From contig JAYMSP010000597.1 in the NCBI GenBank assembly GCA_036897095.1, positions 1 through 46,114 on the forward strand: 46,114 nucleotides of DNA, written 5' to 3'. Numbering within the stretch: position 1 is the first letter of the stretch; every line of letters begins with the position of its first letter. This document shows, in pieces, positions 1 to 11,069 of the stretch. The DNA is from Plantago elongata (Eukaryota; Streptophyta; Magnoliopsida; Lamiales; Plantaginaceae). A program made the translations under genes and the position numbers. The notes under the pieces were generated by a model, which saw only the letters and a list, made by a program, of their open reading frames with translations, was not told where the DNA came from and searched no databases.

Positions 1-33
1 ATATATATGTATATATATATATATATATATATA
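1..33. repeat. TA dinucleotide microsatellite
   Basis: The window opens in a run of alternating A and T broken once by a G near position 10. It is a simple repeat with no coding content. Similar TA tracts lie at 1925-1947, inside the last YUC intron, and at 5731-5755. Confidence 0.9.
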
Positions 34-184
34 GGAGAGTTGGCCCCTAAAAAAAGATCCGACAGTGTTCGACTGGATAGTCGCATAAGCGGATACCAGA
101 GAGAAATTAAAGAAAAATAATTTGACTTTCTGGAGTTTTTAGTGATAAAACAATTCGGAAAATCCTTTCCTTTCTTCAAAATAA

Positions 185-308
185 GGTTGTGTTCTCTTCA
201 ACTTAGATTTACTGAACTGAAGTAAGGTATAAATTATAACTAAGTCAAGCTGAATTTGACTGAACTGAACTGAACTTAAGTGATTTTTCAGTTGAAGAGA
301 ACACAACC
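185..308. mobile_element. MITE, family A copy 1 (Tourist/PIF-Harbinger-like)
   Basis: The 124-bp element begins GGTTGTGTTCTCTTCA and ends with the exact reverse complement, TGAAGAGAACACAACC. The interior is made of GAACT/AGTTC-like steps. Flanking triplets are TAA on the left and TAG on the right, close to the 3-bp TWA target duplication of PIF/Harbinger elements. It has no coding capacity. The terminal inverted repeats are seen directly; the superfamily is inferred from the ends and target triplet. Confidence 0.75.
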
Positions 309-326
309 TAGGTGAAGTGCTATTTA

Positions 327-470
327 GGTTGTGTTCACTTCAGCTGAAAATCACTTCAGTTCTGTTCAGTCAAGTTAAGTTCAGTTCAGTTCAGTACAGT
401 TCGATTTAGTTATAATTTATACCTTATTTCAGTTCAGTACAGTTCAATCTAGTTCAGTTTAGTTCAATTC
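327..470. mobile_element. MITE, family A copy 2, inverted next to copy 1
   Basis: It starts with the same GGTTGTGTTC end 18 bp after copy 1. Its body (CTGAAAATCACTT, then TTATAATTTATACCTTA, then TTCAGTTCAGTA) matches copy 1 read on the opposite strand. The right terminal repeat is missing and the sequence fades into a longer run of AGTTCAGT-like steps, so the right boundary is approximate. Together the two copies form an inverted repeat of about 280 bp. Confidence 0.65.
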
Positions 471-1649
471 AGTAATTTCAGTATAATACAGTATTAAGCA
501 TCATGTAATACTAATGGGTTATAATGGCCTAATGGGTATATAATTTGGAGATAGCTACCTAGTTGGATCCCGTTATATGTCATTTTCTATGTTTTTTTAT
601 TAATCTATTTGATTGATTCATTCAATCTGATTTTTGTTATATTTTATTATTTTTGGCTAATTTGACTTGGGAAATTAGTTGGGAAGTATAAGTGATAGAA
701 GACAAATGTACCAATATTTGTAGCAAATTCAATATGTTAAATTAATAATGTCTAGTGGTCCAATAAATACTTGAGAATGTAATCATTTCACCATCCAATA
801 TGTGCACAGGTCATAAAAATTGCACTAAATGTGCTAGTGATCATATGGAATTTCGAAACCGAATTTCTACATCATGATTTAATGATCCATTTTGTATTTA
901 TTTGCCCAAGTCACTTCCACATATTCATATTCCAATTTGCCAACATGATCCATCCATCTCACTGCAAATATTAAAATGAGAAAAAAATCCTCAATAATAC
1001 AGGTGAGATAGATATACTCCTATATCTAGATACCAACATAAACCTACTTCATATAGGTATTGTTCATCATAATCCACATAAGTCTCGGACCACACTTAAT
1101 TAATCCTAATTTGAAAAGAGACAGACACTGAGAAAGAAGGAAAAATGAGACAAACCGATCCATATATGGAAGATAGCCAGGTAAATTCCATTGTACATTA
1201 GGCTTTACACATCCAAGTACTCATTGTGAAATACATAAATGTTTTACAACCTAGTGTACGTATTAAAGAATTAATCACCATTCATATATGGCCGGGAATT
1301 AAGATGTCAATACCTAGCTAGTATCTGACCATCTAGCTACTTGAAATGAAACTGCCTTGCTAATTAATATGTACAAGCTGAAACTATACACCAAAGATAT
1401 AGCTTAATTAACAATTAAGACAAATTAAAACCTGCTAGCTAGTAGCTACCAACTCTCAAACCCTCATGTGATGACTACAGTTAATGGAGATTAGCTATAA
1501 GTCCAATTCCTTGTTGTACTTGTCAGCATTTCATCTTCACTTGATCATCATAGCCAAATATCATCAGTACCCAAAAAGTCTACTCAAATCCAATCCTAGC
1601 TAGCTACATATATATAAAATTAATACTTCTAAAAACCACAACTATAGAT
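471..1649. other. intergenic, downstream of YUC, no gene seen
   Basis: AT-rich sequence with no open frame of convincing composition. It lies 3' of the YUC stop at 1650, so the YUC 3' UTR must fall in its right-hand part. No clear AATAAA signal was recognised on the minus strand close to the stop. Confidence 0.6.
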
Positions 1650-4548
1650 TCATACATCTTTTCTTGATAAATGTGGCTTAGAGAGTGTTGACAAGTATTG
1701 GTTCACTCCATTTCTCCAGCATTTTTCGACATCATCTGCAATGTTCTTGGCATCGATGGATGCCCCAAGAAGGCCGCGTTTGGTAAACCCTACAGCGTAT
1801 AACCCATTTTCACCTTTCCACCCGTTTGGAAATGGCTTTTTTGGGAGGCCATCTTTCTCTGAAAACATACTACTTTCCTGCAAGTTTGGAATAAACCAAG
1901 TAAATAAACCTTGAATTACCAAACATATATATATATATATATATATAGCCTTTCTTTGGCAAATTATTAAGCTAATATATAGTACCTTTAACCAGGATGG
2001 TACATTGCTTTTGTACCCTGTTGCTAAGACTATTGAATCAAACTGTTCAAATTTTCCATCCGTAAATTCAACCATTTGGTTCGTCAATTTCTTGATTCCT
2101 GGACATACCTGATATTAAGAAGGCGCATATTAGAACTTTTGCTCTAAGAAATAAAATACAGAAGGTTTCTAAAAGTATAAAAGTGAACTTTTTACCCATG
2201 CCAAGGACCATTAAACTTTAATAACCCATGCCGGTGACTTTATACAAGTTAATTAGTATTTTTAACTAAAGCAGTATACTTATATTAGTAGTAGAATTGA
2301 GTGTTTCCTTAAAAGACCAACTAATGAATGCCGAAAGTTACTAATTACTAAGTATTGAACAGGAGAATAATAGTATAGTATGCATACATACAGTTAAACC
2401 CACAAAAAGGAACTCTTTATCCCAAAGATTTGTTTGGTCAAAACTGGAGGTTTTTGTCACACAAACAGTTGGAACAGGCAGTATACCAAAACTTGGAATC
2501 CTCAAGAAACAAAAGCAAATCAATGATTGATTAAAGTAGGTAAGAAACTTGGGTAACAATACAAAACAGCATATCATATCTTATCGATGCTCCCATGATA
2601 TAATGTGAATGGGATACATGAACCATAGAAACAGACAATGAAAAAGTTATATATACTATAAGGTTACATGGTTTCATTATATTGTACCTTGATGTCTCCA
2701 CTTTTGATCTTGTCAAGTGTCCCAACGTCCAACACCGGTGTTTTCCCGGTCATGCTTTTAAGCTCGAGTGGGCCCAGGGCGGGCCTGTCTAGTCCAAAAT
2801 GACTTGTTTCACCCAGAATGAACCATGATAGCACTAAGAGAAGGCGATCCACCATGCGTATTGGTAGCCACTTGAGCAACCACATGGACAACCCAAAAGT
2901 TGATTTCCCAAACATCTCTCGTGGTAGAATGTGCACCTAAAATTTAAAGATGGATTAAGATTGGTCATGCCTCATGGGAAGAAAGCATATGGTAAAAGTT
3001 ATTGGTACTAAAATAAATTTGAATCAAAAGGAATATATATCATGAAATCATTGCAAAGGAAGTTAATGGGATGTGATTAATATTTTAGCTACTACAACTT
3101 TTAGTTAATGGGGTAACAATATAATTACTTACTCCCACCTATTACTATTACTATTACTATTACTGCTAGATAGATAGCGTAGTCCATTCATTTACAATCA
3201 AATCAAAACAAAATTGTTTGTGTGATGCTTGTTTCACGCATGCTTGAGTATTCCAAGAAAGTAGTGAGAACAAAAACATTAAGGATGTTTCTTTCTTTTT
3301 ATCCTGCAACTAAAAAGGAAGAAGATATCTATCTTGTACTACTACTACTACTATTGCTTGTGGTGTGGACATTAGTAGTACTAGTAATTAATTATAGTTT
3401 AATTATTCAAAAAGATAATGGGGGTTCACTTTGATTATTGTCATCAATCCTTTGGAACTTGAACTAACAACTCAAAAATCAGTTGAAAAGAGAGATCTAT
3501 CCTCCTTTTTCGAGATCTCCAGCCTAGCTAGCTAGCTAGCCACTCTCATTATTTTACAAATTCAAATTCATTCTCAAAAGGAAGAATCACATTTTAGGGT
3601 TTATCCTTTTCCTTCCAAAAAAGGTAAACATACAAAGCGAAAACATGAAGCATAGCTTCTACATGAAGTTTCAACTATTTAGTAACACTCGTTTATGTAT
3701 TTATTCTTAGGCCGTTAGAGATCACCCCAATTCGAATACTACCCTAGTTTATCATTTCCATACTCATGCACAAATTTGTAAACAAAACAAAGCAAAAATC
3801 TCTACTTAGATTTGCTTTCCATGTAAAAATCAACATGATAAAAATTAGTAGTAGTAGTAGTTGTGAAGTATAATTCCAAGTGTTAGAGGTTACTAACCGT
3901 ATCTCTGACGACAAGTGAAGGTCTAGCATTATGGTTGCAAAGATCCAAGCAAACTTCCATACCCGAATTCCCGCAACCAACAACCAAAACCTTCTTGCCC
4001 TCAAATACTTTTCCACTCCTATAGCCACTGGTATGCACCACATCGCCGCCAAAATCCGCCACACCTTCAATCGGTGGAACGACGGGCTCAGCATTCTCCC
4101 CGGTGGCGGCAATGATCCAGCGCGACACATATTCTCTCCCTTCATCAGTCCTAACCCTCCAGACATTCCCATCATGGTGGCACGTGACAACCCGTTGGTC
4201 GAAAACCGGCTTTATGTGGAACTTTTGGGCATAGTTCTCCAAGTAGCTTATGAACTGCTGCTTTGTAGGGTAAGTTGGGAAATCAGAAGGGAAGGGCATT
4301 AAGGGAAGTTCACAGAATTGCTTAGGCAAGTGCAGTTTGAGCCTGTCGTAGGTTTTGAGCTGCCATAAAGAGGCTATGCAATTGGATCTCTCCAAGATTA
4401 GAGATGGGATGGACTTCTGTTGCAAGCAGGCTGCCGCCGCAAGGCCCGATGGGCCTGCTCCGACGATGATTGGGCCCGGAATGAATATGGAATCCCGGAA
4501 AAAAGGATCATGGAGGGACTTTCCTTGTATTTCTCGAAAATAATCCAT
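1650..4548 (-). CDS. YUC6: YUCCA flavin-containing monooxygenase (indole-3-pyruvate monooxygenase), YUC6/YUC2 type
   Basis: Exons in transcript order are 3898-4548, 2688-2936, 1986-2108 and 1650-1877. All introns are GT-AG in phase 0. The product is 416 aa, the usual YUCCA length. Family knowledge: YUCCAs oxidatively decarboxylate indole-3-pyruvate to indole-3-acetic acid using FAD, NADPH and O2. The FAD-binding GAGPSG is at residues 30-35, an ATGENAEP segment follows, the NADPH-binding GCGNSG is at 191-196 and the LATGY motif at 328-332. The C-terminal part has the conserved GLYAVGF block. The start ATG precedes an [10 protein letters not shown] leader followed by [13 protein letters not shown], as in the YUC2/YUC6 group rather than YUC1/YUC4. 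The neighbouring RD22-type gene supports a YUC6 assignment, although YUC2 or a lineage-specific paralogue is possible. No disabling change is seen. The first intron is 961 bp. Confidence 0.93.
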
Positions 4549-4632
4549 ATCGATGATGATCGATGTTGTTTGATTCTGAATTGTATTGTTGGATTGGATG
4601 AGTAGTAACTGGGATAGTTTGTTTGTTGTTTG

Positions 4633-4638
4633 TTTATA
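4633..4638 (-). promoter_or_regulatory. candidate TATA box for YUC
   Basis: Read on the minus strand the sequence is TATAAA within AGTATAAACA, about 85 bp upstream of the YUC start codon, which leaves a short 5' UTR. A second AT-rich candidate, CATATATATTTG on the minus strand, lies near 4727-4738. Neither start site can be proven from sequence. Confidence 0.35.
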
Positions 4639-4639
4639 C

Positions 4640-5587
4640 TGAGTTTGTATGAATCTGAGCTATTTTGCTCAAAGATTCAGTCAGTATCAGAGTTAGACCC
4701 GGATAACATGTGGTCGACCTAAACACAAATATATATGGTGTATTGTGTTTTCTGTTGCAACTAATAACTCATTTATTTATATCATACTGCGATAGCTAGC
4801 ATGATATAAATACACAAGAGAAAATACATATATATAATAAATTATAAAGAAAAGGGATTGGAATATTGTATATATATCTACTAGCTATATCTTGATCAGA
4901 GTCCTGAACAAGTGGCCAGAGTGGAGTGGATTGAGTGAGAACGAACGAACGTACGAGATGTAATTCTTATCCACAAACTAGGTTAAAATTGATACTAGAA
5001 TCATGAATCTGGATATACTATTTGGTTTGTAAGAAGAAGAAGAAGAAGAATTATTATTTATTAGCTAGGTATTGTGGAGTGACAAAATAGAATAAGGATC
5101 AACATGACTACTTGTGTAGATCTTTTTAACAAACTCACCAATTATCTTGGCATTCGGGGTAATCAAATAAAAGAAAATTTTGATCGGGTGGGTATTTATT
5201 TATTTTTATTGATGATGATTTGATGACAGAAGGATTGTGTTGTGTTGTGTTGTTTTCCTTTGTATAGAAGTGAGAATTGAATGGATTATGGGATTTTGAG
5301 GGAAGGTAAAATTGAAGTTAACGAGGGTGGGTTATATATAGGGTGGTGGTGTCTGCCTACAACAAGGTGGGGTATATATGTATATACTAATTGGACCTAG
5401 CTACCTACACCTGCACTTTGTCACTAGCTACTAGGCTGTGGAGATTAGTAATAGTATGGTACTAGTACTACTTATGCTAACTAATTTTTTTATCAACTTA
5501 AAAATTCAGTTACTTATTAATTAATCAATCTTTGATTAATGTGTGGCCTGTGTTATTAATTAATTATTATTTAAATTAATAATTAAA
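4640..5587. other. YUC upstream region, no gene seen
   Basis: AT-rich promoter-side sequence. It contains a GAA trinucleotide run at about 5034-5050 and GTGTT repeats near 5237-5252. No coding frame of credible composition was found on either strand. Confidence 0.55.
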
Positions 5588-5703
5588 ACTGTATTATTTT
5601 CAACTGAAAATCACTTCAGTATAATTCAGTTCGGCGTAATTATAATTCATATCTTACTTCAATTTAATCTTGTTCATTAAATTTCAGTTATATGGAACAC
5701 AAC
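5588..5703. mobile_element. MITE, family A copy 3 (left end eroded)
   Basis: The interior CAACTGAAAATCACTTCAGT and the later TAATTATAATTCATATCTTACTTCA match copy 2 at 345-430. The right end GGAACACAAC matches the terminal repeat of copy 1. The left GGTTGTGTTC end is not recognisable, so the left boundary is approximate. Confidence 0.6.
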
Positions 5704-5711
5704 GACTTAAG

Positions 5712-5789
5712 CATGCCTCGTAATTGCATCATATATATATATATATATATATATAGCTTGCTTTAGCCATGCCTCGTAATCGCATCATA
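5712..5789. repeat. 22-bp direct repeat around a TA tract
   Basis: CATGCCTCGTAATTGCATCATA at 5712-5733 recurs with one change (T to C) at 5768-5789. A TA microsatellite (5731-5755) lies between them. This looks like a local duplication associated with the tract; no function is apparent. Confidence 0.7.
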
Positions 5790-6993
5790 ACTAATTAATT
5801 AACTAGCTCGTACTATTCCTTTTGGGATTAATTAGAGACCGAACTGAGCTTGTTCGAGATGGGTATGTTATGTTACTGTGACTTGCTTCTGGTGCTTTAT
5901 GTTATGTTTTATGATACTTATACTATAGCTTAAATCCAAATAGATTGACATGTTTATTTAGGATTAATAAAGAGAAACAAAGAAGTTGAACATTATTCGT
6001 CGTGAATTTAAGCTTCATCTATTTTGTATTTTTTATTGGACGTGAATATAGTCAGTCATACCGCCTGTAAAAATCCTGTGTGAGTTGTTCGTATGGGTTT
6101 TGTATGCTTGATGGTTAATTTTTTGTCATTCAATTAGTATTGGGTTGTGATTAATATTGGATCGCTCAAGGACGACCAAACTCCAAATAGTAGTACGTAC
6201 TGTATTAAATATAAATATACAATGCTTGGGGAAACCATGTAGTGAGGTCACTACATCTGTCACGACCGAGATTTATTAAGCTAGTGATGTTAAACAAGCT
6301 CATAAAATACAAAGGTGCATCATTCAAAAGGAGATTCAACTACATCACCTTTGGTTTTTCTTTTCTTTTCTTTAAGTTATTATTATTCTTAGGGTATAAA
6401 TGGTCTATAAGTACGTAGTTAATATATACTGTATGTCGGCCTTTATCACTGGCAGGAAATATTGCTCAAGTAGATCCAACTGGGTTGGACTAAATTCATA
6501 TTGGGCTGGACATGTATGCCTTGTCTAATTCGATATATCTGGATGTGCCGTTTTTACCTCTTTCTTTTCTTTTACAGTTTTCTCCCTTTTATTTATTGAA
6601 ATAACTGAAAGATTATTCACGGAAACATTTTCAAGCCATTATCATTTGGACTAGAATTACTTGTTAGTTAATTAGAGTTCAAACAGTCAAAACTAAGAAC
6701 AATGTAACAAATTAAAAACTTCAATTTTTTCATATTCAAATATGAGAAACGTTGAATTAAAGAAGAATGTTATGGAATCTTTGTTGTATGCTTGTATAGA
6801 GCTTTATACTTTGGACATCAGTATATGGTCTATTGATGATGTGTTAGATTATAGTTCATGTACTTCGCTAGTGAATAAGATAGTGCATGGAAGTGCAATA
6901 ATTAATATTAGACCAAAAAAACTATGCATGCATATGTTGGTTGTCCAAATAGCCATCCCATGTTAATTAATGTGGATAAATATATATTATTAA
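5790..6993. other. intergenic, no gene seen
   Basis: AT-rich sequence. A 74-codon frame at 6742-6966 has no recognisable motif and its composition follows the background, so it is not called. The phrase AACTGGGTTGGAC near 6478 and related GGTTGGACC/TTGGGC phrases near 8764-8826 and 14700 may be scattered repeat remnants. Confidence 0.5.
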
Positions 6994-7122
6994 GGTTATG
7001 TTTTATTTAATTAAATTTATTGAACAGAAGTAAGATATAAATTGTAATTAAGTCGAATTGAACTGAACTGAACTAGACTAAACTGAATTAAACTGAGGTG
7101 ATTTTCAGTTTAAGATAACACC
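6994..7122. mobile_element. MITE, family A copy 4
   Basis: It begins GGTTATGTTTTA after a TAA triplet and ends TTAAGATAACACC, a diverged inverted repeat of the start. The interior (GAACAGAAGTAAGATATAAA, AATTGAACTGAACTGAAC, GGTGATTTTCAG) follows copy 1 in the same orientation. Length is about 129 bp. This copy is older or more diverged than copy 1. Confidence 0.65.
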
Positions 7123-7836
7123 GTCTATATATAGTTTTAGTTTATAAGAAGGTAGTTGCTTTCCGATCCCATCATTGTCTAATTAATCTTTAGCTCTGTG
7201 GAGAAGCCATGAGACAATGGAAGTTGCACTTTGACCTTTGTACATGTGGGCTTGAATGAATAAAACAAGTTAATTAGTGTTAGACCTATCCAATATATAT
7301 GCGTCAATTTGCCAAGTGCATGTGTTAATTATATATGTCATCGTCATTCATAGTGATAGTAGTACTGTTGTGTCTGTTTACCGCATCACTATGCATCACT
7401 TTGTTGCTTAATTAGTTTTCTCTCTTTAATTTGTTGGACGACACGTCGTTACCGCAAATTAAACAACCACCCTATAGATGAACAAAGATCAATATTAGTT
7501 GAATGGGCAGCAGTACTTCACTGCTTTAATGATTCATCACTTATTTTTGCTCTAATCCGGCCAATATACTTCAACCATTGTGATCGAGTAGTCGAGTACG
7601 TACGGTACTCTCTAAATAATTAGTACTTGCCTTGCCTAGCCTAGCTAAAGGGATCGATCATTGCACGTTAATTTTATCCTCTTGACTTTCCACTCCCAAA
7701 ATTAACAATGGCAAGTTACGCGCACATTAAATATTTTAATAACCTACATTGTTCATTTTTAAGTTAAAACTAATAGATTCTAGGATTACCTCACAATCGA
7801 GATTCATGTAAAAGTGATCAGATCTGACACTTAATT
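7123..7836. other. intergenic, no gene seen
   Basis: AT-rich sequence between two MITEs. I see no open frame, RNA gene or repeat that can be supported. Confidence 0.5.
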
Positions 7837-7839
7837 TAG

Positions 7840-8092
7840 GGGGCTGATTGGAGTAGCATCCAAATGGACATTTGGATGCTACTCCAACATTTTATGTTTG
7901 GCGTGGCACTCAAATGCCAAAGACTCAAATGCTTCTACAGTAGTAATATTTTTTTCTACATATATAACAAACCTATAATACCCTATTCAATTACAATTCT
8001 ATACCAAACACAATTTCAACAATCCCACTAAAATGCCGGTCACTATTCAGACATTTAAATCGTGGCATTTAAATCGCATGCCAATCAGCCCC
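7840..8092. mobile_element. MITE, family B, with perfect 12-bp terminal inverted repeats
   Basis: The 253-bp element starts GGGGCTGATTGG and ends CCAATCAGCCCC, an exact inverted repeat. It is flanked on both sides by TAG (7837-7839 and 8093-8095), a 3-bp target duplication consistent with PIF/Harbinger. Just inside the left end, 7850-7885 is a near-perfect palindrome: 17-bp arms GGAGTAGCATCCAAATG and its complement around a 2-bp loop. It has no coding frame. The ends and duplication are seen directly; the superfamily is inferred. Confidence 0.85.
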
Positions 8093-8095
8093 TAG

Positions 8096-10519
8096 ATCAT
8101 ACATGTTATCGTCAGTGACAGGTTCATAGATGTCTCGCTATATAATATGAAATTGTTTACTTCCGGCTGAACATGCTACATGGAGTTGCTTTGAAAATCA
8201 TTTAGAATTTGTGGTATGAAAAATCATCAAGTCCTTGTATGCCGGAGCGATTATCAATTATCGATGACATATGTTTCAACAAGACTAAATTGTTTGTTTT
8301 GAGTCGAAATTCTCACATGTAAGTATTAGCAAAAGGTATCAAAAGTGTTACATTTCCTTACTTCATAAGCATAAGTCATTACAAATCGCCTAAAAGTATT
8401 CATATAGTGTGAGAATGTTTTAATACCATTCGGGGATAGTTACCACTTACCTGAATAAACTATCGGCCGTTTGGCAATTCAAAAGTAGATTGGCCCGAAT
8501 TGAAGTTTAAATTTCTCGAGCCAATATGATTGATAAATTTTCAATGCTTATAGGTAAAGTTACTAACAAGCGGTAGCTATTGAAATGAAATGAATGGAAC
8601 AGACGACAAAAAAGCTCAATGAAATGGAGTATTTTTAAGACTTTTAAGTTTATTAGATCAATTATTTGTTTACAGAACAAAGTCACGAACCTAAAACTAA
8701 TTACGGTTCTTCGCACACACGTCTTCTTTTTCAGAAAATTTCTAATCATGCATGTTAATAGTTCGGGTTGGACCGGGCTTTTGGAAGACAGACCATGTCC
8801 AAGTCCAACTTATTGTCCGTGTTGGGCATATAATAATCTCTTGAGTTCAAATCCAGTCCATGAGCCTATATTATATAGTATCAAGCCCGAATTATCATCT
8901 ACAGCGTGATATTTCGAATTCTTAAATGAGGTCTGCAGTTAATTTTTTAGATCATACAGTTATAAATTATCTAGAATGACAAACAAGGGTGTCACATACC
9001 TAATCAATGTGTGTTACTGACCAGAAATTCTATTAAAAAGTCATGGACTTGGGCTATTTAATAATATAATATTTCGTGATGGAGATGGATTAGGTGCATA
9101 ACTACATAAAGATAGTGTCAGAGTAAAAATAATAGTGCCAAAAGTAATTTTTGATTTGTGAATTTAATATATGTCAAGAAAATATTTATTATAAATATCA
9201 CAAATAGCAAAAATTGCTTTTGCTACCAACCAAATCACCCTTACAATTACCACCACCACCAACCAAATAAGTACTACTCCTGGGTAATCCACAATTAAAT
9301 TCCAAACTAGGCTTAAACTACATATATAAGCACCCCACACTTTATGCATTTATATAATCTTAGGTGATTAGGTCTAAGCTTAGACAGTGGCCTGGCTCCG
9401 CTCAAAGATACAATCTTAGTTCCCAACTGACTGGAACAATACAAACAAAGTGTAATATTTTTATCAGGCCATATATTTTTATCGTGTATGTGTAATTAAT
9501 ATCAACTCCTTAATTAATTCAGTGATCATGATTACCATCAACATTAATGTTTGCTTCCCAACTAAAGAAATCCTTTTCCATATTCGGATCAACTTTTCCA
9601 ATTAAAAACCTACTAATTCTAATTTTCCATATATTCAACATATATATATATATGTATATTTCACCTTTCCATTATATATACTAGCTCTAGGTTAAATTCT
9701 TATTTTATAATATTATTTCATTTTTCTTAAACTAGAAAATTAATGATATTATTTTCAGCTTGCAAACTTTTATTTTTTATAAAAGCATAATTTAGTATAA
9801 TACGTCGAAGCATATGCAATATAAAGTTCGGCGGTAGATGATAAATAAATTCGTGAACCAATATCTAGAAGAAAAAAATGGAGACGCCATGACAAACAAA
9901 ACGTTGTTGTAAAAAAGTAATATTATAAGATCATGTTTACCACTAATTTTAGTTAGATTTTCGGTTCAATGAGCGTTTTTAATAAAAAGTTCGTTACGTG
10001 AACGCGCACCTTCTTAAATCATTTCGTTGGAAAGTTAGCTGGTCGAGAACCTAATCAAATTAGCTTATTCGAAAAAGAATTATCATTTAATTTTTCAACT
10101 ACCGTCTCACATCTCAGTTAATTTTATTAAATAAAGGTTAAATATAATTAAGCTAGCTTAGCTAGGTCATATATAATAATTAGTTGATCTAAGTCCTGCA
10201 CAAATTAAATTGCATGCGCATTTCAAATTTTACCTTTAAGTGACTTTTAATGTCACTCGATCCACAAGCGTGGACTTTATTCAAGTCGGTGGCTTGGCTA
10301 GCTAGCAATTACTTGGATTCGAAGGCACAGATTACCGTAGCATATATAATTAACCGAAAGTAACCTACTCTAATCAAGACGACACGATCAAACTTCAAAT
10401 TAAGTATTTATGGTTTGAGGTTGGTAGGATTTAGGCACTTGTGTCAAAATTATTTTGTCTCGATCACTAATTTTGTAATCATGAGTAGTTCCATTTGTAT
10501 GGAGGAATATTAATTATTA
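8096..10519. other. intergenic, no gene seen
   Basis: About 2.4 kb of AT-rich sequence. Short frames (for example around 8619-8909 and 9164-9349) have no recognisable domains and no splice context, so none is called. No tRNA-like cloverleaf or strong repeat was recognised. Confidence 0.5.
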
Positions 10520-10815
10520 TTTTTTTAAGCGGCTAAAATTTTATTAATACGAGTCAAGAGTACAAGGAATGCTCTCAACCAAACAATTACAAAGGAAAAC
10601 GTCCAAACCATATCACTAGTGCTAGATTACATCAATCAAACGTCTTAAACCGGAAACACTCAATAAAGTTTACACAACTCCCTATCTCCACACCAAAATG
10701 CTCAACCATCAAGAAATGCACAGTGTCCATCACTACCAATAAGAATCTTCAAACTCAGTTCCAGTTTCATACTATGAAAAATTCCACCATCAATTTCTGA
10801 ACAAATTCGGTAGTG
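10520..10815 (-). mobile_element. probable truncated non-LTR retrotransposon (LINE-like) 3' end
   Basis: Read on the minus strand, this stretch runs through a GT-rich tail region (TTTGTAATTGTTTGG, then CTTGTACTCTTGACTCG), then TATTAATAAAATTTTAGCCG, and finishes in an A-rich run near 10520-10530. Plant LINE 3' ends commonly look like this, with TATTAATAAAATTTT before the poly(A) tail. No reverse transcriptase motif remains in the copy. A retroposed 3' UTR from an ordinary gene is the alternative. Confidence 0.4.
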
Positions 10816-10849
10816 TCTATTTTACCGAATTTCGCACTATTAATTATAA

Positions 10850-11069
10850 TATCTAGTTTATTTTTATTGAGAATTGAAGTGTTTTATATTCGTAGTTGAT
10901 AGACTATGTAACCCTAGTTAGATTAGACATAGCTATATATATTAAAGTTCTAGTTAAATTAGTCTTATTCTTCTAATTCCTAATTAGATTAGACATAGTT
11001 TTTTATATTTTGTATATATACCCTACATCATTTTATGAATAAACACGATTGATTATTCAATAATCTTAC
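10850..11069 (+). mobile_element. remnant of a Copia 5' LTR
   Basis: The sequence immediately before the primer-binding site ends TTATGAATAAACACG...TCTTACA, as the 3' edge of a plant Copia LTR does. It also contains two copies of TTAGATTAGACATAG at about 10918 and 10983. The left LTR edge cannot be placed because no TG-starting partner LTR is present in the window. Confidence 0.55.

Noticed and set aside
3931..4302. 123-codon plus-strand frame over YUC exon 1
   Set aside because: It is antisense to conserved YUCCA coding sequence and has no independent support.
6742..6966. 74-codon plus-strand frame between MITE copies
   Set aside because: Composition matches the AT-rich background and no motif or upstream signal supports a gene.
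8619..8909. 96-codon plus-strand frame
   Set aside because: No family resemblance, and an opposing frame on the other strand covers part of it; expected by chance in this length of sequence.
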